64,000 nt of DNA from Gloeocapsopsis crepidinum LEGE 06123 (GCF_015207655.1 NZ_JADEWN010000016.1:1-64000); one strand, 5' to 3'. Counted from the stretch's first letter, positions 1 to 10,082 are shown. Numbers and translations: made by a program. Notes: a model not told the origin generated them from the letters alone.

Positions 1-25
1 CCTCACCCCTGCTATACCTCTATTG

Positions 26-2179
26 CTACTTTGACCAAGTAAAGCGAAAAGTGGCTCCTTGACCTTCTTGAGACGCAAGATAGATGCGTCCTCCTTGACT
101 TTCTACAATTTTTTTGACAATCGCAAGACCAACCCCAGTGTTTTCGACTTTATCACGCGCTTCTAAGGTTTGAAAGATGCCAAACACTTTTTCGTGATAC
201 ACTGCTGCGATGCCTGGACCATCATCTGCTACTGTAAATTCGTAAAAATCTCCTCGATCTGTTGCAGAGATCGCGATATTGCCATCAAGTCGATCGTGAT
301 GTTTAATCGCATTACTGATGAGATTGCTGAACACTTGAAATAGTGGCATCTTTTGAGTACGCAGTGCGGGTAAATCCTTGGCGATCGCGATTGTAAATTC
401 TGGTGGTGGTGCAAGCATTATTAGCACTTCATTGAGTAAGTTTTTCACACTGACAAATTCAGTAGGTGTTGCTATGCGTCCTACACGGGAGTACTGCAAT
501 AAACCATCAATTAATGCTTCAAGTCGATGTACGCGCCCGCGTAACAACTCCATCTGACGCCGGTTTTCGGCACTGAGTTGCTCTGCAATATCATCCTCAA
601 TCCACTGCGACAGATTAGCGATCGCTCTTAAGGGTGCTTTCAAATCGTGGGAGGCGACATAAGCAAATTGATCCAACTCTTGGTTGCGCTTTTCTAAAGC
701 AGTATTTGTCGTTGCTAACATTTTTGTTAAATAAGTCAGTTCCTCGGCACGATGTCTCAGCGCTTCTTCATTAGATTTACGTTCAGTAATATCAATACAA
801 GAGCCTATGTATCCCGTGAAATCGCCACTCGGTGTAAAGCGCGGTACGCCAGTATCAACTAACCAGCGATACTCGCCATCTGCACGTTGAAAGCGATATT
901 CCATCTCAAAGCGCTGACGGGTTGCAAATGCTTTGAGGTAAATATTGAGGCAAGGTTCTTTGTCTTCAGGATGAACTCTTTGTACCCAGCCATCACCAAC
1001 TTCTTCCTCCATCTTCCGTCCTGTAAACTCTAGCCACGGTTGATTGAACCAATTACATTGCGTATCAGTTCCAGATACCCAAATCATGACTGGCGCATTG
1101 TCTGCCATACTCCGGAAGCGGGCTTCACTTTCTGTGAGGGCTTCCTCGAAGCGTTTGCGATCGTCAATGTCTGTTGCAGTTCCTACCCAAGACAAGATTT
1201 GTTCGTTAGTATCGCGTACAGGTAAAGCTCTTCCTAAGTGCCAGCGATAGACACCATCTTTACGCCGAAAACGATATTCAATTTCATAAAAGGTTCCAGT
1301 ACTGACAGCATGATGCCAACGATGGAGACACTCAGGTAAATCATCAGGATGAATAATTGCTTGCCACTGCGAACCTGTGTTTTGCTCAGGGGTCAATCCG
1401 GTATAGTCAAACCACCATTGATTGTAATAATCTATTGTGCCATCTGGTTGTGCTGTCCACACAATCAAAGGCATTGCATTTGCTAAATCACGGTAGCGTT
1501 TTTCACTTTTTTTGAGTTCTTCCTCCACCTGCTTGCGTTCGTGAATGTCCGCACAAATACCTACCCATTCGCGGATGGAGCCGTCTTCGGCAATAACTGG
1601 GACGCCCCGCGCCCAAAAATAACGATAGTTGCCATCAGCACCACGAATGCGATATTCAGTGTCGTAAAGCGTTTTGTGCTGTACTGCACTATTCCACGTT
1701 TGCGCAGTGCGATCGCGGTCTTCAGGATGCACTGCACTTATCCAACTCCAACCTTGAACTTCGGCAACAGTTTGACCTGTATACGCCCGCCAAGCTGGCA
1801 TATCGTCTACTTTACCTCCAGCATCAGTTGTCCAAACGATTTGTGATGTTGCAATAACTAACGAACGATATCGCTGTTCGCTTTCTTGCAAAGCTTTTAA
1901 GGGTTCTTCTAATCCATTCTCCTTGTCAACAGGAGTGCAACTGACTATCCAATCTTGAATTTGACCTGCTGCAATGACAGGTGTACCTTGTTCGCTGAAC
2001 CAGTGATAGTGACCATCCGCAGCTAGTAATCGGTATTTAATTTCGTATGGTTGCCCTTGTGCGATCGCAGAGGTACGTTGAGTTATCCGGTGTTGATCTT
2101 CTGGATGTAGTGCTTTAACAAAACCCCACAGCTGATCTTTTGCGCCTAACTTATCACTGTCTTCTTGTCGAGTATCCAT
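26..2179 (-). CDS. Multi-PAS (PAS/PAC) sensor histidine kinase
   Basis: 717 aa ORF; repeated 'HPEDxxR...YEIEYRxRxxDGxYRW' PAS_3/PAC units, then 'YVASHDLKAPLRAI' H-box and 'NLISNAIKH', 'DDGPGI', 'GVGLAIVKKI' ATPase motifs. Confidence 0.95.
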   Translation of the reverse strand: MDTRQEDSDKLGAKDQLWGFVKALHPEDQHRITQRTSAIAQGQPYEIKYRLLAADGHYHWFSEQGTPVIAAGQIQDWIVSCTPVDKENGLEEPLKALQESEQRYRSLVIATSQIVWTTDAGGKVDDMPAWRAYTGQTVAEVQGWSWISAVHPEDRDRTAQTWNSAVQHKTLYDTEYRIRGADGNYRYFWARGVPVIAEDGSIREWVGICADIHERKQVEEELKKSEKRYRDLANAMPLIVWTAQPDGTIDYYNQWWFDYTGLTPEQNTGSQWQAIIHPDDLPECLHRWHHAVSTGTFYEIEYRFRRKDGVYRWHLGRALPVRDTNEQILSWVGTATDIDDRKRFEEALTESEARFRSMADNAPVMIWVSGTDTQCNWFNQPWLEFTGRKMEEEVGDGWVQRVHPEDKEPCLNIYLKAFATRQRFEMEYRFQRADGEYRWLVDTGVPRFTPSGDFTGYIGSCIDITERKSNEEALRHRAEELTYLTKMLATTNTALEKRNQELDQFAYVASHDLKAPLRAIANLSQWIEDDIAEQLSAENRRQMELLRGRVHRLEALIDGLLQYSRVGRIATPTEFVSVKNLLNEVLIMLAPPPEFTIAIAKDLPALRTQKMPLFQVFSNLISNAIKHHDRLDGNIAISATDRGDFYEFTVADDGPGIAAVYHEKVFGIFQTLEARDKVENTGVGLAIVKKIVESQGGRIYLASQEGQGATFRFTWSK

Positions 2180-2777
2180 ATGTCATGTTGTTAATTTATG
2201 CAACAATATTTTGCGGTACTGGCATTTCTAAACCACTTTTTGGAGTCATGTTCTACTTTTATAAATAACGCTGCTGATACTCGCTGGCAGGTTGAGTGTG
2301 AAGCTCTAAGAAACTACTACATTTGGCATTAACAAAGTAGGATAGCGAACAATACAACATAGACGCCCGCTTGCTTCTCTTGAATACTGAAATCTGAGCC
2401 TCTCCAATTGATACAATAATCTCCACAACCCTTAGTCGCAAACATAAGAGCCTTATTAAAAATTAACTATGGCGAATTGAGATTATTCCACAAATTGAGC
2501 TAATGAATTGACGATGTTAGACAAGCCTCATGTGTTTGTGTACTTGTATGTATAGCTAGGAGTAACAAAGTATACATTTTTCTGGTTTTTTTGAGCAGAG
2601 ATTTTAAGCGATCGCTTATTGAGGAGACGTTTCAGAAAAACTAAAAAAATTTGCCATTAAATTGCTTTAGATTAGAGAAATCTCTACTTCTGTTAATGGG
2701 TGATCTTAACTAAACTAATCCTGTCAGATTAGTAAACTCGGTTTTAAATTTAAGAATTGTACAAGCGGTTATTGACA

Positions 2778-3500
2778 ATGAATAAAATTCGTGTTGCTTT
2801 AATTGAAGACCATGACCTCACCCGTGTAGGTATTCGTACAGCCCTGCAACAGCGGCAAGAGATTGAAGTGGTTGGGGAAGCTGCTAATGCTAGTGAAGGG
2901 TTGAAATTATTACAAATCAGCCATCCTGATATCGCAATTGTTGATATTGGCTTACCTGATAAAGATGGCATTGAACTGACACGGCAAATTAAAGCAAATC
3001 AAGACGGTGATGATGATAGCAACACCAAAGTATTGATTTTAACGTTACGCGATAACAAAGAAGCTGTGCTAGCAGCGTTTGCTGCGGGTGCTGACTCTTA
3101 CTGTATGAAGGATATTAGTTTTGACAACTTACTAGAAGCATTACGAGTGACACATGGTGGTAACTCTTGGATTGATCCTGCGATCGCACGGATTGTTCTC
3201 CAACAAGCCAAAGAAACTCCTGAAGCTATAGAGCCAGTCACTATAGATAGTAAAACAGTTGCAATTAATGCTGCTGATGCAGAATATGACCAAATGATTG
3301 CTGCTTACCCCCTCACAGAAAGAGAACTTGAGGTGTTACAACTGATTGTTGAAGGTTGCAGTAATGCAGTAATTGCAGAAAAGCTGTATATCACTGTAGG
3401 TACAGTGAAAACTCATGTACGCAATATCCTCAATAAGCTTTGTGCCGACGATCGTACTCAAGCTGCCGTTCGCGCATTACGTTCTGGTTTAGTAGGATAA
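2778..3500 (+). CDS. NarL/LuxR-family response regulator
   Basis: 'RVALIEDHDLTRVGIR' receiver with 'IVDIGLPDKDG' and C-terminal 'LTERELEVLQLIVEGCSNAVIAEKLYITVGTVKTHVRNIL' LuxR HTH. ORF opens at 2757; the ATG at 2778 (MNKIRVAL) is more likely. Confidence 0.93.
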   Translation: MNKIRVALIEDHDLTRVGIRTALQQRQEIEVVGEAANASEGLKLLQISHPDIAIVDIGLPDKDGIELTRQIKANQDGDDDSNTKVLILTLRDNKEAVLAAFAAGADSYCMKDISFDNLLEALRVTHGGNSWIDPAIARIVLQQAKETPEAIEPVTIDSKTVAINAADAEYDQMIAAYPLTERELEVLQLIVEGCSNAVIAEKLYITVGTVKTHVRNILNKLCADDRTQAAVRALRSGLVG

Positions 3501-3883
3501 TACGATTAGGACGATCAGCAGAGTTGTGTGGGCAGGCAAGACGCCTATCCCACATCTCCTATTAATTTTTTTTTAATCTAGTTAGATACAGTATGAGAGT
3601 TTAAAGTTTTCCTTTGCTTTTGCTAACTAGCTCTGTTTCTATCTCTCCGTATAGCTTTCTTAAGCTTTTAGGTCACTATTTATTAGAATAAGTTTTCTAT
3701 ATTACAGTGACTCTTTATTAATTATTATTATAACTTTTATTAAAAAGAGTTTATAAACACAAGTTTTTATTGAAAACTTGATCTTAATAGTTACACGGTA
3801 TGGTAAAAAACGTCTTTTCCATAAAAAGAAAAATTTGCTTTACCTGCGGTTGGTTGTAGATCGAGTTCATTAAAGCTTTTGTT

Positions 3884-4315
3884 ATGACACCATCAATTTC
3901 TTTAGCACCTCGTTATCGTCTGGATGATGAATTGCCTTGGTTAGTAGGAATTGACCCAGCACGGTACTACTGGATTACAGTCAATGGTGATGTAAATACA
4001 CCGGTTGCACTTCCAGGATTAATGGTGTCTCCGGTCAGTGAGTTGAAACAGACAATTCGCAGATTTCGTTCGTTGCAACCGCAACAGCAAATGCAAGTAG
4101 CGCGGACGGCTAGCAGCTTTACAATTCACTGTATTAACTCAAACTGCTATGCAGTAGAAGTTGATGGTGAAATACCTGTGTGGCATTTGTTTGACCAAGA
4201 AACCCTAGAAAGTTTATTAATGAGTGCCCATCCCGACTGGCAATGTGCAGAGCGAGATATCGATCTCGGACGTCAGATGCTCATGCGATCGCTCGAACAA
4301 TCACTTGTAGCTTAA
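3884..4315 (+). CDS. Hypothetical protein
   Basis: 143 aa ORF with normal codon usage and HIP1 near its 3' end; no family recognised. Confidence 0.7.
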   Translation: MTPSISLAPRYRLDDELPWLVGIDPARYYWITVNGDVNTPVALPGLMVSPVSELKQTIRRFRSLQPQQQMQVARTASSFTIHCINSNCYAVEVDGEIPVWHLFDQETLESLLMSAHPDWQCAERDIDLGRQMLMRSLEQSLVA

Positions 4316-4344
4316 GAATAAAAAAATGTGGGCTGATTATTTCA

Positions 4345-4800
4345 TCAACTTTGAGGGCGCTGCATATTGAGTAATTCTTGGGGTGAAGCAAGAAGTTTTA
4401 CTGTAGCTGCAAGAATTTCACGTTGTTGATTGAGTAAAAATATCCAAGAGACGTTAACACCACACCAAGAAGTTTGTACTTTTCCAGCAACTTGAACTTT
4501 AAATGCGTCGTCTTGTGGCTCAATGATGCCTTGAGTGGGTGCAAGACTCATGCCTTGTGCTTCTTGATGAAGGTAAGCAGCGATCGCCTCTTGCCCTACA
4601 ATAGGAGATTCAAAAGGTGCTTTGAGTGTTCCATCAACAGCAAACAATGCGGCTGTTTCATCAAACTTACTTGCGTTTAAAGTTTCAAAGTAATTTAATA
4701 TCGTTGGCTCAGTAATACCTTCAATCCGCATCGAGTGTTCAATAGAACCTTGGGTTGAAGAGGGAAATTTAGGGTTCATAAGCAGGCAGTCTAGGAGCAA
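4345..4800 (-). CDS. OCP C-terminal-domain homolog (CTDH), NTF2-like carotenoid-binding protein
   Basis: 'ILNYFETLNASKFDETAALFAVDGTLKAPFESPIVGQEAIAAYL...KVQTSWCGVNVSWIFLL' matches the OCP C-terminal NTF2 fold; the Cys in 'TSWCGV' is consistent with the CTDH cysteine. The start may lie internally (MRIEGITEP). Confidence 0.88.
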   Translation of the reverse strand: MLLDCLLMNPKFPSSTQGSIEHSMRIEGITEPTILNYFETLNASKFDETAALFAVDGTLKAPFESPIVGQEAIAAYLHQEAQGMSLAPTQGIIEPQDDAFKVQVAGKVQTSWCGVNVSWIFLLNQQREILAATVKLLASPQELLNMQRPQS

Positions 4801-4896
4801 GGTAATACAAAAAAGAACAGGATAGTAACCTGCTCTTTTAAAAGATTGTATTAGAGAACAGTAATGGAAAGGGAAGAAAATTAACGTTACATCAAG

Positions 4897-5460
4897 TTAG
4901 TCGGCTAAAGGATCGACCCCCATGTCAACTACTGTGTTACGAAGCACTGTAATTTGTTGACCAAAATCAAGACTCTTGATAGCCTCTAGAACTTCTGTTA
5001 CATCTGAGGAAGGTTGGTATCCAGGGGGCATCGGGATAACAATGCCTTGTTCCATCAGCACAGAAAGCTCGTACCAAAAAGCTAGCTTAGTATTTGTGCT
5101 CAAAACTCCGTAGCCACGGCTGATTGCAGTATTTCTATTGGCTGCCAAATCGCGCATGACCTGCAACTGCTCAGCATGGGACATTTTTTTGATCTGACTT
5201 AGTAGACCTTCAGCTAACTGCAAACGCGCAGCACCAGGGGCTGCAGGTGTGATTGAGCCTCCCATTTCAGTGTACGCGTACCAAAGCAGTGCTAGCTGAT
5301 CGTCCACACTGAGGCGCTTAAATAAAGCTACGGTGGCAGGCACGGCGTCAGCGAACTGAGTGCTGGAATCGAAGCGGTTAGAGAAAGTTGTTGAAGCTGA
5401 CTCTGTTGTGTATGTCATGTCTGCTCTAGAGATTCTTGACAAGAGTTGGTTCGTATGCAT
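4897..5460 (-). CDS. Helical carotenoid protein (OCP N-terminal-domain homolog, HCP)
   Basis: 'LALLWYAYTEMGGSITPAAPGAARLQLAEGLL...SLDFGQQITVLRNTVVDMG' OCP-N signature. ORF opens at 5568, but GGAGGAG lies just upstream of the ATG at 5460. Confidence 0.9.
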   Translation of the reverse strand: MHTNQLLSRISRADMTYTTESASTTFSNRFDSSTQFADAVPATVALFKRLSVDDQLALLWYAYTEMGGSITPAAPGAARLQLAEGLLSQIKKMSHAEQLQVMRDLAANRNTAISRGYGVLSTNTKLAFWYELSVLMEQGIVIPMPPGYQPSSDVTEVLEAIKSLDFGQQITVLRNTVVDMGVDPLAD

Positions 5461-5745
5461 GAATCTCTCCTCCTTGATTTCTAGTATGCAACGTTTCTTT
5501 ACAAATTGCAAATAAAATTTACCAATCAAACTATTAGGCAATGTTAAACAGACAAACAAAGCTTGCAATCTAGCACAAGGGAACTTATGAACTGGAAAAT
5601 ATTGGCTCTTTATTGATTAGCAAAATGAATCAATCTCCAATTTCTTTTCTCTTTCAGTCTCCCAGTCTCATTTGTAGCAACTTGCAAGCAAAACAGTATG
5701 AGATGATAGCGTGGATGTAAGGCTTTGATATAGGAGAAGGTTGAT

Positions 5746-6690
5746 ATAGATACGTCTTGGATCAAGCAGAAAGCCTTAGAGTTAGGATTTCATCGAGTCG
5801 GCATTGCCTCTGTTGACGATGACGCAACAGAGAGTCAACGTTTACAAGCATGGCTAGCACTTGGGTATCAAGCAGATATGGCATGGATGGCAAACCCTAA
5901 GCGACAAAATATCCAATTAGTTATGCCAGACGTGCGATCGCTAATTTGTGTTGCATTAAACTACTACACTCCACACCAGCGCCCTCTAGATCCTAAATAT
6001 GCCAAGCTATCCCGTTACGGCTGGGGTAGGGATTATCATAAAGTTTTACACAAAAAGCTAAAGTTGCTGAGTCATTGGTTAGAAGCACAAGTACAAGGAA
6101 TTCAAGTACGATACTATGCCGATACAGGTCCAGTACAAGATAAAGTCTGGGCACAGAAAGCAGGGATTGGTTGGATTGCCAAGAATGGCAATGTGATTAC
6201 ACGCGAATACGGTTCTTGGGTGTTTCTGGGCGAAATCTTGACCAACTTAAACTTAACTCCAGATCGCCCTCACACAGAACATTGCGGCAACTGCACCCGC
6301 TGTATTGATGCTTGTCCGACAGGTGCAATTACACAGCCGTTTGTTGTAGATGCAAATCGTTGTATCGCTTATCATACAATTGAGAATCGGAGTGAAAAAT
6401 TACCTGAGGCAGTAGCATCGCAACTCAACGGTTGGGTTGCAGGTTGTGATATCTGCCAAGACGTTTGCCCCTGGAATCAGCGTTTTGCTAAAGAAACAGA
6501 TGTAGCAGAATTTCAGCCTTATCCCTGGAATATTGCCCCTACATTAGCAGAACTTGCTGAGATTTCTGATACCGAGTGGAACAAGCAATTTCCAGCTTCA
6601 GCACTACGGCGTATTAAACCAGAAATGTTACGGCGAAACGCTAAAGCAAATCTGCAGGGCACAGCGAGAATGTCCACAAGCCAACAATAA
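5746..6690 (+). CDS. queG: Epoxyqueuosine reductase QueG; apparent non-ATG/GTG/TTG start
   Basis: 'EHCGNCTRCIDACPTGAI' and 'CDICQDVCPWNQRF' 4Fe-4S motifs. Homologous N-terminus (DTSWIKQKALELGFHRVGIASVDD) extends upstream of the tracked ATG at 5878 to an ATA at 5746 preceded by AGGAG. Confidence 0.92.
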   Translation: MDTSWIKQKALELGFHRVGIASVDDDATESQRLQAWLALGYQADMAWMANPKRQNIQLVMPDVRSLICVALNYYTPHQRPLDPKYAKLSRYGWGRDYHKVLHKKLKLLSHWLEAQVQGIQVRYYADTGPVQDKVWAQKAGIGWIAKNGNVITREYGSWVFLGEILTNLNLTPDRPHTEHCGNCTRCIDACPTGAITQPFVVDANRCIAYHTIENRSEKLPEAVASQLNGWVAGCDICQDVCPWNQRFAKETDVAEFQPYPWNIAPTLAELAEISDTEWNKQFPASALRRIKPEMLRRNAKANLQGTARMSTSQQ

Positions 6691-7395
6691 ATGCGCCCTA
6701 CAATGACAGCAAAAGTGATTATTTTTGATTTTGATGGTACATTAGCCAACACGATTGACGTTATTGTTGATATTACAAATCGTTTGGCATTGGAGTTTGG
6801 CTATAAACAAACAACTCAAGTCGAACTTGAACAACTAAAAAAATTGAGTTCCAGAGAAATTGTCAAGCACTCAGGAATATCAATTTTAAAGCTACCTTTT
6901 CTGATTAGAAAAGTTAGAGCAGAACTTAATAAGGAAATTAAGAACATTAGACCAATCTGTGAAATTACAGACATCTTGAGCGAGTTAAGTTCTATGGGAC
7001 ATCGATTGGGAATTATTACGTCTAATTCAAAAGAGAATATTGTAGAGTTTCTCGAAAAAAACGATTGGCAACACTTATTTGATTTTATTTACTCAGAAAC
7101 AACTCTTTTCGGTAAGAGCAAAGTAATTAATAATCTTATTAAACAGGAAGACCTTAACCGCGAACATATTGTTTATATAGGCGACGAGACAAGAGATATT
7201 GAAGCAGCGAGAAAGAGTAACATTAAGGCGATCGCCGTGGCTTGGGGATTTAATTCTCCAGATGTTTTAGCACAACAAAACCCAGATTTTTTAGTGCATC
7301 AACCACAAGAATTATTATCAGCAGTCATAGCCTTAAATTCTAGCGAGATTCAGTTAAATTCTGATTTGAGTAATCAAGGCACATTGAAGATATAG
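6691..7395 (+). CDS. HAD-family hydrolase (phosphoglycolate-phosphatase-like)
   Basis: 'VIIFDFDGTLANT', 'LGIITSNS', 'GKSKVINNL', 'IVYIGDETRDIEAARKSNIKAIAVAWGF' HAD motifs. Start could be 6703. Confidence 0.9.
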   Translation: MRPTMTAKVIIFDFDGTLANTIDVIVDITNRLALEFGYKQTTQVELEQLKKLSSREIVKHSGISILKLPFLIRKVRAELNKEIKNIRPICEITDILSELSSMGHRLGIITSNSKENIVEFLEKNDWQHLFDFIYSETTLFGKSKVINNLIKQEDLNREHIVYIGDETRDIEAARKSNIKAIAVAWGFNSPDVLAQQNPDFLVHQPQELLSAVIALNSSEIQLNSDLSNQGTLKI

Positions 7396-7442
7396 CTACA
7401 TTATTTCTTTTACATAAAGTAGCTCTCTTACACAAATATTGA

Positions 7443-7573
7443 AAAGCCCCCTTTCCCCTACGCTAGTTTCTACAACGGGAGAAACTAATCCTTTAAAAGT
7501 CTCCCTCTTAGTTCCCCTTAATTCTGGTGGGGATGACAAGGGAGAAGATCTGTTCGCGAGGTTAGGGGGCTTT
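7443..7573. repeat. Intergenic element bounded by inverted repeats (AAAGCCCCCT...AGGGGGCTTT)
   Basis: Perfect 10 bp terminal inverted repeat at 7443-7452 and 7564-7573, non-coding interior. Confidence 0.6.
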
Positions 7574-7667
7574 AATTCATGCAGGAAATCTGATTAATGC
7601 TCAACTACAGTCAGTTGAGCAAAAGATTATAAGCTGTGATATCGATATAGTTTGATAAAAAGATTCA

Positions 7668-8036
7668 CTATGAATTCCCAGCTTTACCCTTCTCCATAGC
7701 TTTCTTCATTAAATCGTCAGAAACTTCTGTTACAGGTTCAGCTACACTTTCTTGTGCCATCTGCTTGTAATCATCTGGATTACCTGTCGTTGCTTCAGTA
7801 TTAGTTTCTTCTTGTTGAGACACTTCAAATTGTGGTGCTGTTGCTTTTTGTGCAGCCTGTGCTCCTGCTTCTGTACGATCTACATCACTCACACTCATTT
7901 GCTGCGCAGCTGCGTAATCGGCATCAAAATCTATATTTGTTGCTTTCTCTTTGCCTGCAGCTATGTTTTCTGCTGCAAGTTGTGCTTCTTGAGTGGTTGC
8001 TTGCTCAGGGTTAGATTTGATTTCTTCGTCAGCCAT
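7668..8036 (-). CDS. Small acidic, Ala/Glu/Gln-rich, probably disordered protein
   Basis: 122 aa ORF of low complexity; preferred over the overlapping plus-strand Cys/Leu-rich ORF 7752..8117. Confidence 0.7.
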   Translation of the reverse strand: MADEEIKSNPEQATTQEAQLAAENIAAGKEKATNIDFDADYAAAQQMSVSDVDRTEAGAQAAQKATAPQFEVSQQEETNTEATTGNPDDYKQMAQESVAEPVTEVSDDLMKKAMEKGKAGNS

Positions 8037-8250
8037 AAGTGTCTCCTATGGAATTTTTTTATTTATGCTGCGATCGTATCAGAGGGCGACTACACTGCCA
8101 TAACCTCATTGAGATAGATCTTGCATCTCTGTTATAAGAAGTATTCGCAATTAATAACTCACAAAACTAAACTCTCTCTCTTGGAGGGCGAATTAAAGTT
8201 GCAAACTTTGATACTCCTGATAGCTAGAACGTTTTCTCTGGAGATAAGCT

Positions 8251-8781
8251 ATGACTTCTAGCCCAAATACCAATCAGCCCCAAGCATTGAGTGATGAAAC
8301 ACAAAAAGTTGTTCAAGCTTTCGATGGGTTAGAAACTGATGCAAAACTAGCTTGGTTTTACCTGGTTTATAAAAAAATGGGTAGTTCTATTACTCCCGCT
8401 GCGCCAGCCGCAACTGATCCAGAATTAGCACCAATGCTACTAGGAGACTACTATGAGTTATCGGATAATGAGCAACTTGCTGTTATGCGGCAAATTGTCA
8501 ACCGAGAGGAGTCAGAATATTCACGTGCTTACGGTGCATTAAAAGAAAACAATCAACTGATGGTTTGGTATGCTTGGGCACAAGCTATGGGCGATAGTGT
8601 AGTAGGAATGCCTAACGACTATCAACCAACGGAAGCTATTAACAGCTTGTTGTCGCAAATTGAAGGGCTTGATTTTGACGATCAAATTTCAATTTTCCGA
8701 ACAATTGCTAGCCAAATGGGTTACACCGACGTCAAACCAATTGAAACTCAAGCACAAACTGGAAAAACGTCAAGCCTTTAA
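8251..8781 (+). CDS. Second, divergent OCP N-terminal-domain protein (HCP paralog)
   Basis: 'KLAWFYLVYKKMGSSITPAAPAATDPELAPMLL...GLDFDDQISIFRTIASQMGY' aligns with HCP/OCP-N; about 2.8 kb from the first HCP, opposite strand. Confidence 0.87.
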   Translation: MTSSPNTNQPQALSDETQKVVQAFDGLETDAKLAWFYLVYKKMGSSITPAAPAATDPELAPMLLGDYYELSDNEQLAVMRQIVNREESEYSRAYGALKENNQLMVWYAWAQAMGDSVVGMPNDYQPTEAINSLLSQIEGLDFDDQISIFRTIASQMGYTDVKPIETQAQTGKTSSL

Positions 8782-8957
8782 ACTAGTGAGATTTAAGTCA
8801 CAACTAGTACTTGCGTTTGAGCTTAAGCCCGTGTCAGCGGGCTTAGCTTGTATTTAAAAACATATTGATTTGTACTGAATATGAAGTTTGTGGTTTGACT
8901 CTAGAAAAAACATTAGCCACTAGTAAATATGCGATTAAGATGAGCGACGAGTAATCA

Positions 8958-10070
8958 ATGATAATGACCGTGCAAGGTAAAACGCAATTTTGGATAACTC
9001 AAATTGCAGCTATTGAACAGATGTCAACTTCTGAATATAACCTATCCAACTTTTCTGGTTCACAAGGTTTTTTAGTTTTAATTGCAGGAGTATTACTAGC
9101 TTTTGCCTTTCAAATATTGCTAAGTAATTTCTTCATTGCTTTAGGAATTTCCTATTCAGACTCAACACCGTTAGATTCTGATGTTAACAATGACTCAAGC
9201 TTAGACAACAAGATAGATAAGATTGGCACGGTAGTTGGGCTGAGGACTTTAGGAACTATCAGCATTACACTATTCGCAGCTTGTTTTTTGGCAGTCAAAC
9301 TCAGCTTCACACACGATCAGTTCTTGGGAGTGATTCTTGGGCTGATTATTTGGGCAGCTTACTTATCGTTACTTATCTGGGTTAGTTCAACTACTGTCAG
9401 CTCTGTCATTGGTACACTTCTTAAAACAGCAACTTCGGGTTTGCAAGGTATTGTAGGAACAGCAGCAGTAGCTATTGGTGCTAAAAATGTTAGCGAGCAG
9501 CTTGTTTCCACAGCAGAAACTGCTGCTACTGTTATTAGACAAGAGTTGAGCTTAGCGGTAGATGCAATCAGTCGCCGCGAGGCAATCGACAACTATCTCA
9601 AAAAGTTACAGTTGCCAGAGGCAGATCGCGAAGAAATTCAAGAACAATTTGAAAGATTAGTTGCTGATCCAGCGATGAAATCTATTGCCAGAGAAAATCA
9701 TTTGCGACAAATGGGTCGTCAAACTTTTGTAGACTTAGTAAATAGCCGTACAGAATTCTCAAAACAATCTATTCATCAGGCTTTAGACACTTGGGAAGGT
9801 TTTTGGCAGCAAGCTTGGAGTCAGCAACAACCGCAAGGATTTCACAGTGGATTTTTAGATGAACTCAAGTCTTCGCAATTAGAATCAAAGCCTAGTCAAT
9901 TAACTCCTAAGCTAGAACAATTGATCGAAGCTACTCGCAAACAACAAGCCCAACAACAAGTAGAAGCGGCTCAAAAAGTTGCAAAAACTGCAGCTTGGTG
10001 GTTATTTGGCACAATATTTTTTTCTGCAGCTGCCTCAGCGATCGCCGGATCTCTAGCAGTTTTACACTAA
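8958..10070 (+). CDS. Hypothetical membrane protein
   Basis: 370 aa with several hydrophobic helices (GFLVLIAGVLLAFAFQILL; FLGVILGLIIWAAYLSLLIWV; WWLFGTIFFSAAASAIAGSLAV) around a soluble helical region. Confidence 0.75.
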   Translation: MIMTVQGKTQFWITQIAAIEQMSTSEYNLSNFSGSQGFLVLIAGVLLAFAFQILLSNFFIALGISYSDSTPLDSDVNNDSSLDNKIDKIGTVVGLRTLGTISITLFAACFLAVKLSFTHDQFLGVILGLIIWAAYLSLLIWVSSTTVSSVIGTLLKTATSGLQGIVGTAAVAIGAKNVSEQLVSTAETAATVIRQELSLAVDAISRREAIDNYLKKLQLPEADREEIQEQFERLVADPAMKSIARENHLRQMGRQTFVDLVNSRTEFSKQSIHQALDTWEGFWQQAWSQQQPQGFHSGFLDELKSSQLESKPSQLTPKLEQLIEATRKQQAQQQVEAAQKVAKTAAWWLFGTIFFSAAASAIAGSLAVLH

Positions 10071-10082
10071 CGCGATCGCTTG

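Noticed and set aside
7752-8117. Plus-strand 121 aa ORF opposite the acidic protein gene
   Set aside because: Cys/Leu/Phe-rich composition typical of an antisense shadow of an Ala/Gln/Glu-rich coding region.
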